A DNA stretch of 64,000 nucleotides from positions 2,914,001 to 2,978,000 of the forward strand of contig NZ_CP045701.2 in NCBI RefSeq assembly GCF_009601685.2, written 5' to 3'. The position numbers and the translations under genes are program-made. Numbering within the stretch: the stretch's first letter is position 1; every line of letters starts with the position of its first letter. The notes beneath the pieces were generated by a model. It saw nothing but the letters and a program-made list of their open reading frames with translations, was not told the origin of the DNA and ran no database searches. The stretch is from Pseudomonas brassicacearum. Lineage in GTDB: Bacteria; Pseudomonadota; Gammaproteobacteria; Pseudomonadales; Pseudomonadaceae. This document shows, piece by piece, positions 1-8,285 of the stretch.

Positions 1-993
1 CTTGCCCGGGACCTTCTGGTTGACCGTGGAACTGATGTCGTCGAACGATTCTTCGAAGTTATGGGTGTAGGAAAGGCTGCCGAACAGCACGGCCGGGTCG
101 AAGGTCTTGACCAGCGAAAGCCCGGGCGTGATCGACCACACGCCGTTGCCGGTAGGCAGGTCCTCTGGCACGAACAGGTTGGTGTTGGCCTGGGATTGGC
201 GCAGCTTGATGCCGAACGGGTCCTTGCCGGTGGGGGCCTTGATCCGCAGGGTAGCCACCGCATCCGGGGCGTTGATCGACTCATCCATGAACTTGTAGGC
301 GATACCGAAGTTGACGTCACCGATGGTGGGGTCCTGGGTCACGGTTTCTTCGCTGGTGACACCGGCTGCGCCGTTGTTCGCGCCGCCTGACTGATAGGTG
401 GATTCGCGGTAGATCACCGGGACGTTGAGGTCGAACTGCCAGCGGTTGTCAAAGTTATAGCGACCGGTGAGGTCCAGCGTCCAGGTGTCGGCCTTGATCC
501 GGTCGAGGTTGATGTTGCCCAGGAAAATCGAGTCCAGGGCCAGGAAACCGTTGAGGATCAGTTGTCGCGTGTCGTATCGCGAATACGTCACGCCGGTCTC
601 GAAACTGAATTTGCCGCCGCCGAAGAAGCCGCTGGCCTCGTCATAGAGGTTGGAGACGCTCTGGGCCGGCTGGGAATCATCGGCCAGGGACTGCCCATAA
701 CCGCTGCCGCCAGCCGTTGCCGCACCGCCGCCGGCCACGGTCTGGTTGCCTTTCATGTCGGCCGGGGATTTGGCCAGGCGCTTGGGCGGTGGAGCGGCGG
801 GTTGATCCTCCACCTGACGAACTCTCTGTTCAAGCACCGCCAAGGCCTTCTGCTGGACCTCGTATCTTTGCTTGAGCTCGAGAAGTTCCTGTTTCAGGGC
901 CTCGATGTCCGCATCCGGGGCCGCTTGCAACACGGTCGCCGGGAACAACGTGCTTAAACACATCACAGCGCGCAACGATACGGATCGATACAT
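1..993 (-). CDS. fapF: FapF, outer-membrane amyloid export porin (3' end outside window)
   Basis: Last gene of the fap operon. FapF forms a trimeric outer-membrane beta-barrel through which the amyloid subunits FapB, FapC and FapE are secreted. The N-terminus ([13 protein letters not shown]...) is a signal peptide ending near ALQA-type residues around position 24. It is followed by a short coiled coil with Glu/Leu/Gln heptads (about 28-55), a Pro/Gly-rich linker, and then alternating amphipathic strands rich in Tyr, Phe and Asp typical of a barrel. The coiled-coil plus linker layout matches FapF. The reading frame is open through base 1, so about the last quarter or more of the barrel is missing here. 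The start at 993 is chosen because it gives the complete signal peptide. It lies 46 bp after the fapE stop. Confidence 0.88.
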   Translation of the reverse strand, partial: MYRSVSLRAVMCLSTLFPATVLQAAPDADIEALKQELLELKQRYEVQQKALAVLEQRVRQVEDQPAAPPPKRLAKSPADMKGNQTVAGGGAATAGGSGYGQSLADDSQPAQSVSNLYDEASGFFGGGKFSFETGVTYSRYDTRQLILNGFLALDSIFLGNINLDRIKADTWTLDLTGRYNFDNRWQFDLNVPVIYRESTYQSGGANNGAAGVTSEETVTQDPTIGDVNFGIAYKFMDESINAPDAVATLRIKAPTGKDPFGIKLRQSQANTNLFVPEDLPTGNGVWSITPGLSLVKTFDPAVLFGSLSYTHNFEESFDDISSTVNQKVPGK

Positions 994-1039
994 GAAATAT
1001 GCCGCCCCTATTTACCCAATGGTCGCAAATCAGCGTAGT

Positions 1040-1786
1040 TCAATAACCGAGGTTACGCAGGCCGCGTAGTTGGGTCAGGTTACAGTCCAACGCGCCGGCA
1101 CTGGGGCCGTTACTGTTCAGCACCACGTTGAGCTGCGTCATGTTGTTGACCAGGTTGCTGTTGCCCAGCAGGCGAGTGTTTTGCAGCAAGCCGCCCTGGG
1201 CCACTTGTTGCAGGGTGCTGCCCTGGTTGTGGTTGGCCTGGATCGCCATCTGCACGCCGCTGCCGGTGGCGGTGACCGCGATGCTGCCGGCGGAATTGCT
1301 GCCGCTGATGGTTTGGCCCTTGGTCAGCAACTGGCCTTGGGAAGGCATGAGCGCCGGCGCTTGGCTGCTCTCTTTTACGTTGATGTTGACGTTGTTGTAG
1401 GCCGTGTTGCCGTCGCCGGCGGCGCGTACGCTCTGGGTCACCCCCTGGCTCGTGCCAAGGCCGGCGCCACCGGTAATGTTGCCGCTGCCCTGTTGCGGGG
1501 CGCTGCCATTGCCGGTCTGCTTGATGGTGGAGACATAAAACTGGGGTTTGACGGTGGCAGCCTGGATCTGCATGGTGCTGGTGGCGCCGATCAAGTCGCC
1601 GCTGGCGTTGCGCCAGGTACTGCTCATGACGATGCCGAAGCTGATGACTCTGCCGGGCATGACATAACGACCGCGCAGCTCGGCAAGCTCCTGGTCCTTG
1701 ACTTCGATGGGTTTGAAGCCGGCATGGGCATAGCCCGAGGCGGTCGCGAGCAGGCAGGCCAGCGACAGCCAGTGTGAGGTTTTCAT
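1040..1786 (-). CDS. fapE: FapE, minor amyloid/chaperone-like fibril component
   Basis: Secreted Fap component of 248 residues, found with FapC in fibrils and thought to cap or assist them. A clear signal peptide (MKTSHWLSLACLLATASGYAHA) precedes a mature part starting GFKPIEV. The body is rich in Asn, Gln, Ser, Thr and Gly with repeated Asn/Gln strand motifs (NNVNINV, NLVNNMTQLNVV), as in the amyloid repeats of FapB and FapC. There is a single Cys near the C-terminus (LDCNLTQ). The start at 1786 has GGGAG 6 bases upstream; a longer frame to 1804 lacks a site. It sits between fapD and fapF on the same strand. Confidence 0.88.
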   Translation of the reverse strand: MKTSHWLSLACLLATASGYAHAGFKPIEVKDQELAELRGRYVMPGRVISFGIVMSSTWRNASGDLIGATSTMQIQAATVKPQFYVSTIKQTGNGSAPQQGSGNITGGAGLGTSQGVTQSVRAAGDGNTAYNNVNINVKESSQAPALMPSQGQLLTKGQTISGSNSAGSIAVTATGSGVQMAIQANHNQGSTLQQVAQGGLLQNTRLLGNSNLVNNMTQLNVVLNSNGPSAGALDCNLTQLRGLRNLGY

Positions 1787-1844
1787 GTGCTGCTCCCGGA
1801 GCATCCTGCTCCTCTGATACTTATGTTGGCAGTTAAGTCGGCGA

Positions 1845-2525
1845 TTAAAAGAAGTCGCTCTGTATGAAGCCGAAATCCATCAGTTCCGCATCCCTGACCG
1901 GGTTGAAACCGTCCAGCTTGTTACGGGCTGTCAGGGGTTGAGGAGGGCTGCGTAGTGCATTGGTCTTGTCGTAGCCCGGGCCGACGATCGCGAAGACGAT
2001 GCCGTTCCAGCCTTTGACGAAATCATCATGGGCGTAGCGCTTGTGGCCCAGCACCGGGTCGCCGATGTAGACCCATTGCTTGTCGGCCCGCTGCAACACC
2101 ACGAAGTGTTTGTAGCCACGTATTTCCATCAGGACCACCACCGGGATCGTCACCGCTTCGAGTTTCTCTGGCGGTATCCGGTAGCCTCGGGCGCGCATGC
2201 CGATGGCTTCCACGTAGCGCTTCATGTCCAGCATGGAAAAACCCTGGGTACGTACCAGGTTCTGATCGGCATTGACCAGCATGCCTTTGATGACGTGCTC
2301 TTCATCGACGTCAAGCCAATAGGCCTGGCGCAACACCGTTGCCAGCGCGGCGGCGCCGCAACTGAAATCGGTTTTCTGTTCGACGATGTCGCTGAATTTG
2401 CGCTCGCGTATGCTTTGCACCGGTTTGTAGACCAGCATGCCGCCTGGTAGGGCAGCGACCGGTATCTGCGCGGCCTCGGCCGTGCAGGCCAGGCAGAGCA
2501 GCAGGGAAACGGCAGTGACACGCAT
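1845..2525 (-). CDS. fapD: FapD, periplasmic C39-family cysteine protease
   Basis: Peptidase C39-like protein of 226 residues that takes part in Fap secretion or processing in the periplasm. The signal peptide (MRVTAVSLLLCLACTAEA) is followed by the bacteriocin-peptidase fold. The predicted catalytic residues are Cys56 (in DFSCGAAALATVL), His140 (YKHFVVL) and Asp156 (GDPVLG). The frame stays open upstream to 2645, but that part is the translation of a REP element, so the start is placed at 2525, directly before the signal peptide. Unlike the A-B-C junctions, the fapC-fapD junction is 172 bp and contains repeat DNA (see that entry). Confidence 0.9.
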   Translation of the reverse strand: MRVTAVSLLLCLACTAEAAQIPVAALPGGMLVYKPVQSIRERKFSDIVEQKTDFSCGAAALATVLRQAYWLDVDEEHVIKGMLVNADQNLVRTQGFSMLDMKRYVEAIGMRARGYRIPPEKLEAVTIPVVVLMEIRGYKHFVVLQRADKQWVYIGDPVLGHKRYAHDDFVKGWNGIVFAIVGPGYDKTNALRSPPQPLTARNKLDGFNPVRDAELMDFGFIQSDFF

Positions 2526-2576
2526 GATCAATCCGCCTAGTGGGCATCCAGGAAAAGCTCCCTGTGGAAACGAGCC

Positions 2577-2691
2577 TGTGGGAGCAAAGCTTGCTCGCGA
2601 TAGCGGTTTTAAAGCCAGCAGAGGGGCCGTATGTGACGACCTCAATCGCGTGCAAGCGATGCTCCTACAGAGCTACTACCCCCACAGGGGG
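2577..2691. repeat. REPIN-like palindromes plus G/C hairpin in the fapC-fapD gap
   Basis: A REP core (TGTGGGAGCAAAGCTTGCTC, 2577-2596) followed by ATAGCGG faces a degenerate inverted partner (GCAAGCGATGCTCCTACA, about 2652-2669). A separate CCCCC-ACA-GGGGG hairpin lies at 2679-2691, 6 bases past the fapC stop. The gap lies inside the operon. By analogy with known REP elements in operons, these hairpins may stabilise upstream fapABC mRNA or reduce read-through into fapDEF; this is inference. Confidence 0.75.
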
Positions 2692-2697
2692 ACTTTT

Positions 2698-3669
2698 TTA
2701 CATGCAAGCCTTGCAGCCGGCCGCGATGGACAGCGAGTTGCTCTGCTGGTTGCCCACGCCTGCCGACACGTTGGCGCCGCCGTTACCGGAGAAGCCGTTC
2801 ATGGAGTTGGTCATGGTGGCGTTGTTGATCACAGGGTTTTTCCAACCGTCGCGGGTCAGCACCTGCTGGGTGTTGCTGCCGGCCAGTTCAAAGGTTCCCA
2901 CAGCGGAGAACTTGAACTTGTCGTCATCGTGACCGCCGCCGTAACCGCCTTTGTTGCCCCAGCCGCCGTCGTCTTCGACGGTGCCGGTGCCTTTGGCCTT
3001 GAATGTGCCGGACGCGCTTGAGGTGCTGGTGAGGGTGTCGGTCTTGTAGGTCCGCACGCCTTTGTTGTCGACCACCAGGCCAGTGGAGGACTGATTGGCC
3101 TCGGCAGAGGCCTGTGCGACACGGCCACCCGACACTGCGATGGCCAGGTTGTTTTTCTGTTGGTTGAAGTTCCCGGCGGTCACGTTGATGCCGATGTTGC
3201 CGGAGCCATTGTTGCCCGCGTTGGTGAGCGAGGCGTTGTTGTGGGTCGAGTTGTTTTTTACATAGTTGTTGGTATTGGTTTGCGTGGCACTTGAGGCGGC
3301 GACAGCCGAGCCGAAGATGAAGCTTTCGTCAGCGGTAGCCAGCGCTGCGGCGTTGTCTTGTTGGTTACCGTCGCCAGCGGCGATGTTCGCCCCCATGTTA
3401 CCGTTGCTGCCATTGAGGGAATCGGTAGCTTCGGCGGTGTTCTTAGTGCCCTGGTTGAGCACCTCGTTGCCGTCGCTGTTCTGCTCATCCATCACGGTAG
3501 CCATCGCGCTGGCGTTGATGGAAAGCTGTTCTTCCCATGTTGGGCCTTTGGGACCATGGTGGCCATGATCATTGCCGTACCCGTTGCCGTTTCCTTGAGC
3601 TTGTGCAGCCATTGCCATGACAGCGGCGAGAGCGAAAACCAATGGTTTGAGTGCCATTGTAGGTTTCAT
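2698..3669 (-). CDS. fapC: FapC, major functional-amyloid fibril subunit
   Basis: Main structural subunit of the Pseudomonas Fap biofilm amyloid, 323 residues. A signal peptide ends AMAAQAQG. Three imperfect repeats, each ending in a GNxQQxNxLxIA-type strand, are visible: around SLNGSNGNMGANIAAGDGNQ, around LTNAGNNGSGNIGINVTAGN, and around SMNGFSGNGGANVSAGVGNQ. Linker 1 is Ala/Ser-rich. Linker 2 is longer and holds a Gly/Asp/His-rich patch (GGYGGGHDDDKFKF). The C-terminus carries the conserved CxxC of FapC (CKAC). The start at 3669 has AGGAG at good spacing. The frame is open to 3732, overlapping the fapB stop, but that region lacks a better start. Confidence 0.95.
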   Translation of the reverse strand: MKPTMALKPLVFALAAVMAMAAQAQGNGNGYGNDHGHHGPKGPTWEEQLSINASAMATVMDEQNSDGNEVLNQGTKNTAEATDSLNGSNGNMGANIAAGDGNQQDNAAALATADESFIFGSAVAASSATQTNTNNYVKNNSTHNNASLTNAGNNGSGNIGINVTAGNFNQQKNNLAIAVSGGRVAQASAEANQSSTGLVVDNKGVRTYKTDTLTSTSSASGTFKAKGTGTVEDDGGWGNKGGYGGGHDDDKFKFSAVGTFELAGSNTQQVLTRDGWKNPVINNATMTNSMNGFSGNGGANVSAGVGNQQSNSLSIAAGCKACM

Positions 3670-3728
3670 GGTGTTTCTCCTTGCGTGTCGTTGGTTAAGT
3701 GTCAGTACTTTCTTATGTAGCCTACGGG

Positions 3729-4322
3729 TCAATCAGCAACCCGGATGCTCAGGGTGTTAGCCATACGGTTTCCCACCCCGGCGCTCTGGTTCACCTGGAT
3801 TACCCCTCGGCTGCCGGTGAAGGCCTGGTCGCTGGTAACGACCTGGCGACTGCCGGTTGGGGCGCCAGTTGCTCCTGAGTTCGGTAGCAACGCCACGTTC
3901 TGTTGAGACAGGGCGCTGTCGTCAATGCTCTGCGGATGGGCACTGATGCCCACCCGCATGACATTGGCCATCTGGTTGTTGGCCCCGGCGGACTGGTTGA
4001 CGCCCAGCACACCGTTGCCATTGGTAAAGGAGTGGCCGCCGATTCGAGCGGTGGCATTCATGGAGGGGTTGGCCGGCGTGTCGACGCGTTGCTGCACGCT
4101 CGTGCTGGCCTGGGCGTGGCTGCCGATGGCGATGGCCCGCGCGTTGGTTTGCTGGGTCTGGTCGCCGGCCGCCTGGTTGACGTTGAAGTTGCCGGTGTAA
4201 TGGCTGCCGGAATCCTGCAGGTTGGCGCTGCTGACCGCTGCAACACCCGAATCGGCAAATACGTTGAAAGAGCTGAGCAGGGAAAGCATGAACAGGGCGA
4301 GAAGAAACAAGGCTGGCTTCAT
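3729..4322 (-). CDS. fapB: FapB, minor amyloid subunit (nucleator)
   Basis: Secreted protein of 197 residues with a signal peptide ending NVFA. Three repeats have the pattern G-x-x-x-VNQSAG-x-x-N-x-M-A-N (GNFNVNQAAGDQTQQTNA, GVLGVNQSAGANNQMANV, GVIQVNQSAGVGNRMANT), the same strand-loop-strand design as FapC but shorter. In characterised Fap systems FapB is a minor fibril component proposed to nucleate FapC. One base separates its ATG from the fapA stop, so translation is probably coupled; the fapC start follows 59 bases later. Confidence 0.93.
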   Translation of the reverse strand: MKPALFLLALFMLSLLSSFNVFADSGVAAVSSANLQDSGSHYTGNFNVNQAAGDQTQQTNARAIAIGSHAQASTSVQQRVDTPANPSMNATARIGGHSFTNGNGVLGVNQSAGANNQMANVMRVGISAHPQSIDDSALSQQNVALLPNSGATGAPTGSRQVVTSDQAFTGSRGVIQVNQSAGVGNRMANTLSIRVAD

Positions 4323-4323
4323 C

Positions 4324-4770
4324 TCACTGGCCTCCCGCCAGCCGACCCAGCGGAGCCAGGCCAGAACTCAACGAGCGGTTGATGGTGCCGGAGATCGCGC
4401 CGCCGCTACCGCCACCGTGACCGGCACTCATGCCTGGCATACCGTTGGGGTTGGTCACGACGTTCAGGCCTTGCACACTGGTATTGGGATTGATGGTGTT
4501 GCGGATCGACGAGCCGCTGGCCACGGCGGCGAATTCGCCATCGCTCAGTTCGGTGCTGGCGGTCGCCTGGTTGATTCGTTCGGAGGGGTTGGCATTGACG
4601 GTGGTCGGGTAGGGGTCTTTGCCACCGTTGCGACCAATTGCGATGGGCTGCACGTCACGGTTGAGCACAATGACGCCGTTGCCCTCAGCCTGCACTGGCA
4701 GACTGAGCGTTGCGCTGGCGGCGCAGCCGATCAACAGCAGACAGGTCAAACTTCTCTCGAAAGTCCCCAC
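4324..4770 (-). CDS. fapA: FapA, periplasmic regulator of Fap assembly
   Basis: First gene of the operon, 148 residues. A signal peptide (SLTCLLLIGCAASATLSLPVQA) is followed by a Gly/Asn/Ser-rich mature protein ending in a GHGGGSGG tract. FapA is reported as a chaperone-like factor that sets FapB/FapC fibril composition. The start codon is GTG at 4770, supported by AAGGA 9 bases upstream; no in-frame ATG lies nearby. It is preceded by a sigma-54-type promoter and a 310-bp regulatory gap. Confidence 0.88.
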   Translation of the reverse strand: MGTFERSLTCLLLIGCAASATLSLPVQAEGNGVIVLNRDVQPIAIGRNGGKDPYPTTVNANPSERINQATASTELSDGEFAAVASGSSIRNTINPNTSVQGLNVVTNPNGMPGMSAGHGGGSGGAISGTINRSLSSGLAPLGRLAGGQ

Positions 4771-4825
4771 GGCATCAATTCCTTCTTCGGTGGGCTGGCC
4801 CTGGTCCAGCGTGCGAAGAGGGGCA

Positions 4826-4844
4826 GAGCAGGTGTCGTGCCGAG
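4826..4844 (-). promoter_or_regulatory. Sigma-54 (-24/-12) promoter of the fap operon
   Basis: The minus strand reads TCGGCACGACACCTGCT. GG and GC are separated by exactly 10 bases, and the site matches TTGGCACG-N4-TTGCT at all but two positions. The predicted transcription start is near 4816, giving a leader of about 46 bases before the fapA GTG. A promoter of this class needs RpoN and an AAA+ enhancer-binding activator; no such activator gene lies in this window. Confidence 0.75.
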
Positions 4845-4905
4845 TTTCTAAAATCCTTTTAATTCAATGAGTTGTATTTGTGGGTGGCGTGCCGTGGGAC
4901 GAATC

Positions 4906-5078
4906 TGTTTCAGCGTTGAGACAAGGGGGAGGGTGACCAATCGGTCACATACTGTTCCAGGGCTCTGGATCCAGGCTTTTGGGCAGGTGTTTCAGAAGCT
5001 TGACAGTCTTGATGGCAATCCGGTGAAGCGGCGTTGGATCCGGCTCTGGAGTGACTGCGTTGTTTCAAGAATGAAACA
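4906..5078. promoter_or_regulatory. Upstream palindromes of the fap promoter (candidate activator sites)
   Basis: Two copies of one 18-bp design: TGTTTCA-GCGT-TGAGACA at 4906-4923 (one mismatch) and TGTTTCA-AGAA-TGAAACA at 5061-5078 (perfect). They lie about 90-107 and 245-262 bp upstream of the predicted start, distances usual for sigma-54 enhancer sites. A different perfect palindrome, GTGACC-AATC-GGTCAC, lies between them at 4933-4948. The rest of the 4771-5080 gap shows no gene. Confidence 0.6.
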
Positions 5079-5080
5079 GA

Positions 5081-5617
5081 TCATCCTTGTGGTCCGGCAT
5101 CAAGCAGGCGGCAAATGGCTGTGAACACCTGTTGTTGGCGTTGTACCCAATCACCTTCAATAATCTGGAAGGGTTGTCGATGGTGACTGAGCCAAGCCTC
5201 GATCGCTTCAAAAAACGCCAGCCGTTCTGCCAGTTCGGGCTGGCAACGCAAACCGTCGCCGGTCCATTCGACCTGCTCGGGGCTCAGCAGCAGGTGCAGG
5301 TCATAATGGCGGGCCAGCAGGGCCGGCTCGAGCCAGTCCGGGCAGTCGCCGAACAGGGTCTGGCTCCAGAGGATGTTGCTCAGCAGGTGAGTGTCGAGGA
5401 TCAACAGCGCGGGCCGGCGGGCCCGTGCTTCATCTTCCCAGGCCAGTTGGCCGGCGGCGATGTCGGTGATGTCGGCCAGGCAGGTGTCGCGCTGGGTCTG
5501 CTCCATGAAATGGCGCACGTATTCATCCACCCGCACGCCACCAAAGTGCTCCTGCAATTGCGTCGCCAGCCAACTCTTGCCGCTCGATTCCGGGCCGGTC
5601 AGCACCACCACCTTCAT
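5081..5617 (-). CDS. NadR-like nicotinamide riboside kinase (kinase domain only)
   Basis: P-loop kinase of 178 residues starting MKVVVLTGPESSGKS; the Walker A motif lies at residues 8-15. It matches the C-terminal ribosylnicotinamide kinase domain of NadR and lacks the N-terminal DNA-binding and NMN-adenylyltransferase parts of the 410-residue E. coli protein. Further kinase features are DEYVRHF, the Asp-containing LLILDTHLL strand, and the nucleobase-side LSPEQVEWTGDGLR. The ATG overlaps the pnuC stop by four bases (ATGA), so the two are coupled: the transporter imports nicotinamide riboside and the kinase traps it as NMN. The frame is open upstream inside pnuC, but 5617 is the natural start. 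Confidence 0.82.
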   Translation of the reverse strand: MKVVVLTGPESSGKSWLATQLQEHFGGVRVDEYVRHFMEQTQRDTCLADITDIAAGQLAWEDEARARRPALLILDTHLLSNILWSQTLFGDCPDWLEPALLARHYDLHLLLSPEQVEWTGDGLRCQPELAERLAFFEAIEAWLSHHRQPFQIIEGDWVQRQQQVFTAICRLLDAGPQG

Positions 5618-6177
5618 GCGCGCAGGGCCGGGTCGGCGCGCCATTGCCGCCAGCCTTGCACGGCCAGCAGGGTGAACAGGGCATAGAGTGCGGCGGTCAG
5701 GTGCAAGCCCTTGTAGATGAACAGGCCGACGAAAATCACGTCCAGGGCAATCCACAGCGGCCAGCATTGCACGCGTTTTTGCGCCATCCACCACTGGGCC
5801 ACGAGGCTGAAACCGGTGAGCGCGGCATCGAGCCAGGGCTGGGCGGCATCGGTCCAGTGGGCCATGGCGGCGCCCAACAGCAGGCTGCCTGCCGCACCAA
5901 TGGCCAGGCCGAGCAGCACTGACGAGCCGCCGAGGTGGCTGACCTGGCGTCCATCATGATTGTGCCCGGCGCGGGTCCATTGCCACCAACCGTAGAGTTG
6001 CAGCACCGCGTAGACAACTTGCAGCAGCATGTCCGAGTACAACTTCACCTCGAAAAAAATCCAGCTGTACAGCAACACCATGACCAGGCCGATCGGCCAG
6101 CACCAGGGGTTCTGCTTGACGGTCAACCAGACAGCGATTACGCCGAGGGCTGCGGCAAACAGTTCAAGCCCGGACAT
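5614..6177 (-). CDS. pnuC: PnuC-type nicotinamide riboside transporter
   Basis: Membrane protein of 187 residues with about seven hydrophobic segments and the PnuC signatures WPIGLVMVLLYSWIFFEVKLYSDMxLQ and YGWWQW, plus a C-terminal LWIALDVIFVGLFIYKGL segment. PnuC proteins facilitate entry of an unphosphorylated vitamin, which is then trapped by a kinase. The neighbouring NadR-like kinase points to nicotinamide riboside rather than thiamine or riboflavin. The start at 6177 has AAGGA 8 bases upstream. I see no recognisable TPP or NAD riboswitch in the 200 bp upstream. Confidence 0.87.
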   Translation of the reverse strand: MSGLELFAAALGVIAVWLTVKQNPWCWPIGLVMVLLYSWIFFEVKLYSDMLLQVVYAVLQLYGWWQWTRAGHNHDGRQVSHLGGSSVLLGLAIGAAGSLLLGAAMAHWTDAAQPWLDAALTGFSLVAQWWMAQKRVQCWPLWIALDVIFVGLFIYKGLHLTAALYALFTLLAVQGWRQWRADPALRA

Positions 6178-6334
6178 GGCGGTTCCTTGGGGAAATAGAA
6201 GAGGGCGGCGATTGTAAACGCTATGGCGTGGGCAGCTCCAATACCAATGTTGAATGGGCCGCTGTTGTCGCGAGCGGCTCGCTCCACATTGGTTTTGGGT
6301 TGGTCTCAGGTTTGGTGTCCACCGCGAATCCCTT

Positions 6335-6362
6335 GTGGGAGGGAGCAAGCCCGCTCCCACAA
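6335..6362. repeat. REP palindrome between pnuC and the chemoreceptor gene
   Basis: TTGTGGGAG ... CTCCCACAA arms enclose GGAGCAAGCCCG, forming one hairpin. It lies 16 bp downstream of the chemoreceptor stop and could also act as its 3' hairpin. A degenerate partner (GCGAGCGGCTCGCTCCACA) lies near 6269-6288. Confidence 0.7.
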
Positions 6363-6377
6363 AGGGTCCATCAATCC

Positions 6378-8012
6378 TTAGACCCGGAACTGCGTGAGCA
6401 ACCCGTTCAACTGTTCACTCAATGCCTTGAGGCGGGTGCTTGCCTGGCTGGACTGCTCGGCGGCCATGGCGGTGCTGTGGGACAGGCCGGCGGCCTGGGT
6501 GACGTTCTGGTTGATGTCTTCCACCACATGGGCCTGTTGCAGGGTGGCACTGGCGATGGAGGCGTTCAGGCTGTTGAGGTTGCGCAGGGCCTGGCCGATG
6601 GCGTTGAGGCTGGCACCGGCCAGGCCGGCTTGTTCAATGGTCAGTTGCGAAGCACGGCTGCTGTCGCCGATGACTTTCACGGCGGCTTCGGAGTGGGTTT
6701 GCAGGCGCTCGATCATCGCCTGGATCTCTGCAGTGGACTTCTGTGTACGCTGGGCCAGCAGCCGCACTTCATCGGCGACCACCGCAAAGCCCCGGCCTTG
6801 TTCGCCGGCGCGGGCGGCCTCGATCGCGGCGTTGAGGGCCAGCAGGTTGGTCTGTTCGGCAATGGAGCGAATCACTTCCAGCACGCTGCCAATCTGGGTG
6901 CTTTCACTCGCCAGCGTGCGGATCACTTCCACCGCCTGGTCGATGGTCTGGGACAGGTGGTCGATCTGCTGCAGGCTGCCATCGATGTTGACTTGGCCTT
7001 GCTGGGCCTGGGATTCGGCGTCGCGCATCTCACTGGCCGCGTGCTCGGCATTCTTGGCCACGTCCTGCACGCCATAGGTCACTTCATTGATCGCGGTAGC
7101 CACCAGCTCCATTTGTTGCGACTGCTGCTGGCTGCGTTCCTGCGCCTGCGCTGCGTCGTTGCCCAATTCGCTGGAGGATTGCCCCAGTGCACTGGCCGAA
7201 GCTTGCAATTGGGTCACCACGTGCCGCAACTTGGCGGTAAAGGCGTTGAAATGCCGAGCCAGTTGCGTGACTTCGTCCTGGCCGTGGGTGTCGAGGGTGC
7301 GGGTCAGGTCACTTTCGCCACTGGCGATGTTGGCCATGGCGTTCACCGTTTCCTGCAGGGGGCCGACGATGCTGCGCACGATCAGGGTCAACAGCAGGCC
7401 CATGAGCAGGGTGATGATCAGACCGACCACCGAAGCCTTGATTACCTGGGACAGAAACTCGGCCTCGACGTCATCCACATACACGCCAGAGCCGATGATC
7501 CAGCCCCAAGGCTCGAACAATTGGACGTAGGAGGTCTTGCCCACCGGGGCCTCGGCGCCCGGCTTCGGCCAGAGGTAGTTGATCATGCCTGCGCCCTTGG
7601 ATTTGGCGATGGCAACCATCTCGTTGAACAGCGCATAGCCGTTCGGGTCACGGATGGCCGAGAGGTTCTGGCCTTCAAGCTTCGGGTTGGCCGGGTGCAT
7701 GACCATCACGGGCGTCAGGTCGTTGATCCAGAAATAGTCACTCTGGTTATAGCGCAGGCCACGCACGGCGCTGAGGGCCTGCTTTTGCGCGGCATCACGG
7801 GTCAGGGTGCCAGCGGTTTCCAGGCCATGGTAGTAGCTCAGCACGCCGCTGGCGGTCTGTACCACGTGCTGGGTTTTCTGCACCTTGGCTTGGTAAAGGT
7901 CGGTGTGGATCTGATTGAGCATCAAGGCGCCGAGCGTGAACAACATCACGATGGCCACGACGAGGATGAGCCACAAGCGTCGGCTGATCGACACACTGCG
8001 CAAGCTATTCAT
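6378..8012 (-). CDS. Methyl-accepting chemotaxis protein with a periplasmic Cache domain
   Basis: Transmembrane chemoreceptor of 544 residues. TM1 lies at about 12-34, and a single-Cache (sCache_2-type) ligand domain at about 35-185 contains [15 protein letters not shown] and [15 protein letters not shown]2 is at about 190-212, followed by a HAMP segment and the MCP signalling domain with the invariant hairpin tip around [20 protein letters not shown]. The C-terminus (LLTQFRV) has no NWETF-like CheR/CheB tether. sCache_2 receptors often sense small organic acids, but the ligand cannot be read here. It stands alone without che genes, as usual for Pseudomonas receptors. The start has GGAG at proper spacing. 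Confidence 0.93.
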   Translation of the reverse strand: MNSLRSVSISRRLWLILVVAIVMLFTLGALMLNQIHTDLYQAKVQKTQHVVQTASGVLSYYHGLETAGTLTRDAAQKQALSAVRGLRYNQSDYFWINDLTPVMVMHPANPKLEGQNLSAIRDPNGYALFNEMVAIAKSKGAGMINYLWPKPGAEAPVGKTSYVQLFEPWGWIIGSGVYVDDVEAEFLSQVIKASVVGLIITLLMGLLLTLIVRSIVGPLQETVNAMANIASGESDLTRTLDTHGQDEVTQLARHFNAFTAKLRHVVTQLQASASALGQSSSELGNDAAQAQERSQQQSQQMELVATAINEVTYGVQDVAKNAEHAASEMRDAESQAQQGQVNIDGSLQQIDHLSQTIDQAVEVIRTLASESTQIGSVLEVIRSIAEQTNLLALNAAIEAARAGEQGRGFAVVADEVRLLAQRTQKSTAEIQAMIERLQTHSEAAVKVIGDSSRASQLTIEQAGLAGASLNAIGQALRNLNSLNASIASATLQQAHVVEDINQNVTQAAGLSHSTAMAAEQSSQASTRLKALSEQLNGLLTQFRV

Positions 8013-8285
8013 ACGCTGTCACTCCGGTTTTTTATTCTTGTCATATCGACGGCCGGCACTGTAGCGCCCGGCAGCTATCCCTAATTGACTTGAGTCACAA
8101 CGCGGCAGCGTTATCAGGGCTTGTCTGATAGGATTTCGGCCCCGCAGCGCAAAACCTGAGCCTGTTCTCATTTTTCATTGGTTTTTTTTGAAAGGTCGCG
8201 GTTATCGTGCACCCGCCGCGGGGTACCTGCATGACACTTGAATATTGATAAGACCTGCATGAACAGCGTCTTTTTTGGGGGATGA

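Noticed and set aside
2526..2645. N-terminal extension of fapD
   Set aside because: It translates the REP element; the signal peptide begins at 2525.
6228..8084. 618-codon open frame on the plus strand opposite the chemoreceptor
   Set aside because: It is antisense to a clear chemoreceptor; composition rich in His, Gln and Gly is typical of reverse-strand shadows in GC-rich DNA.
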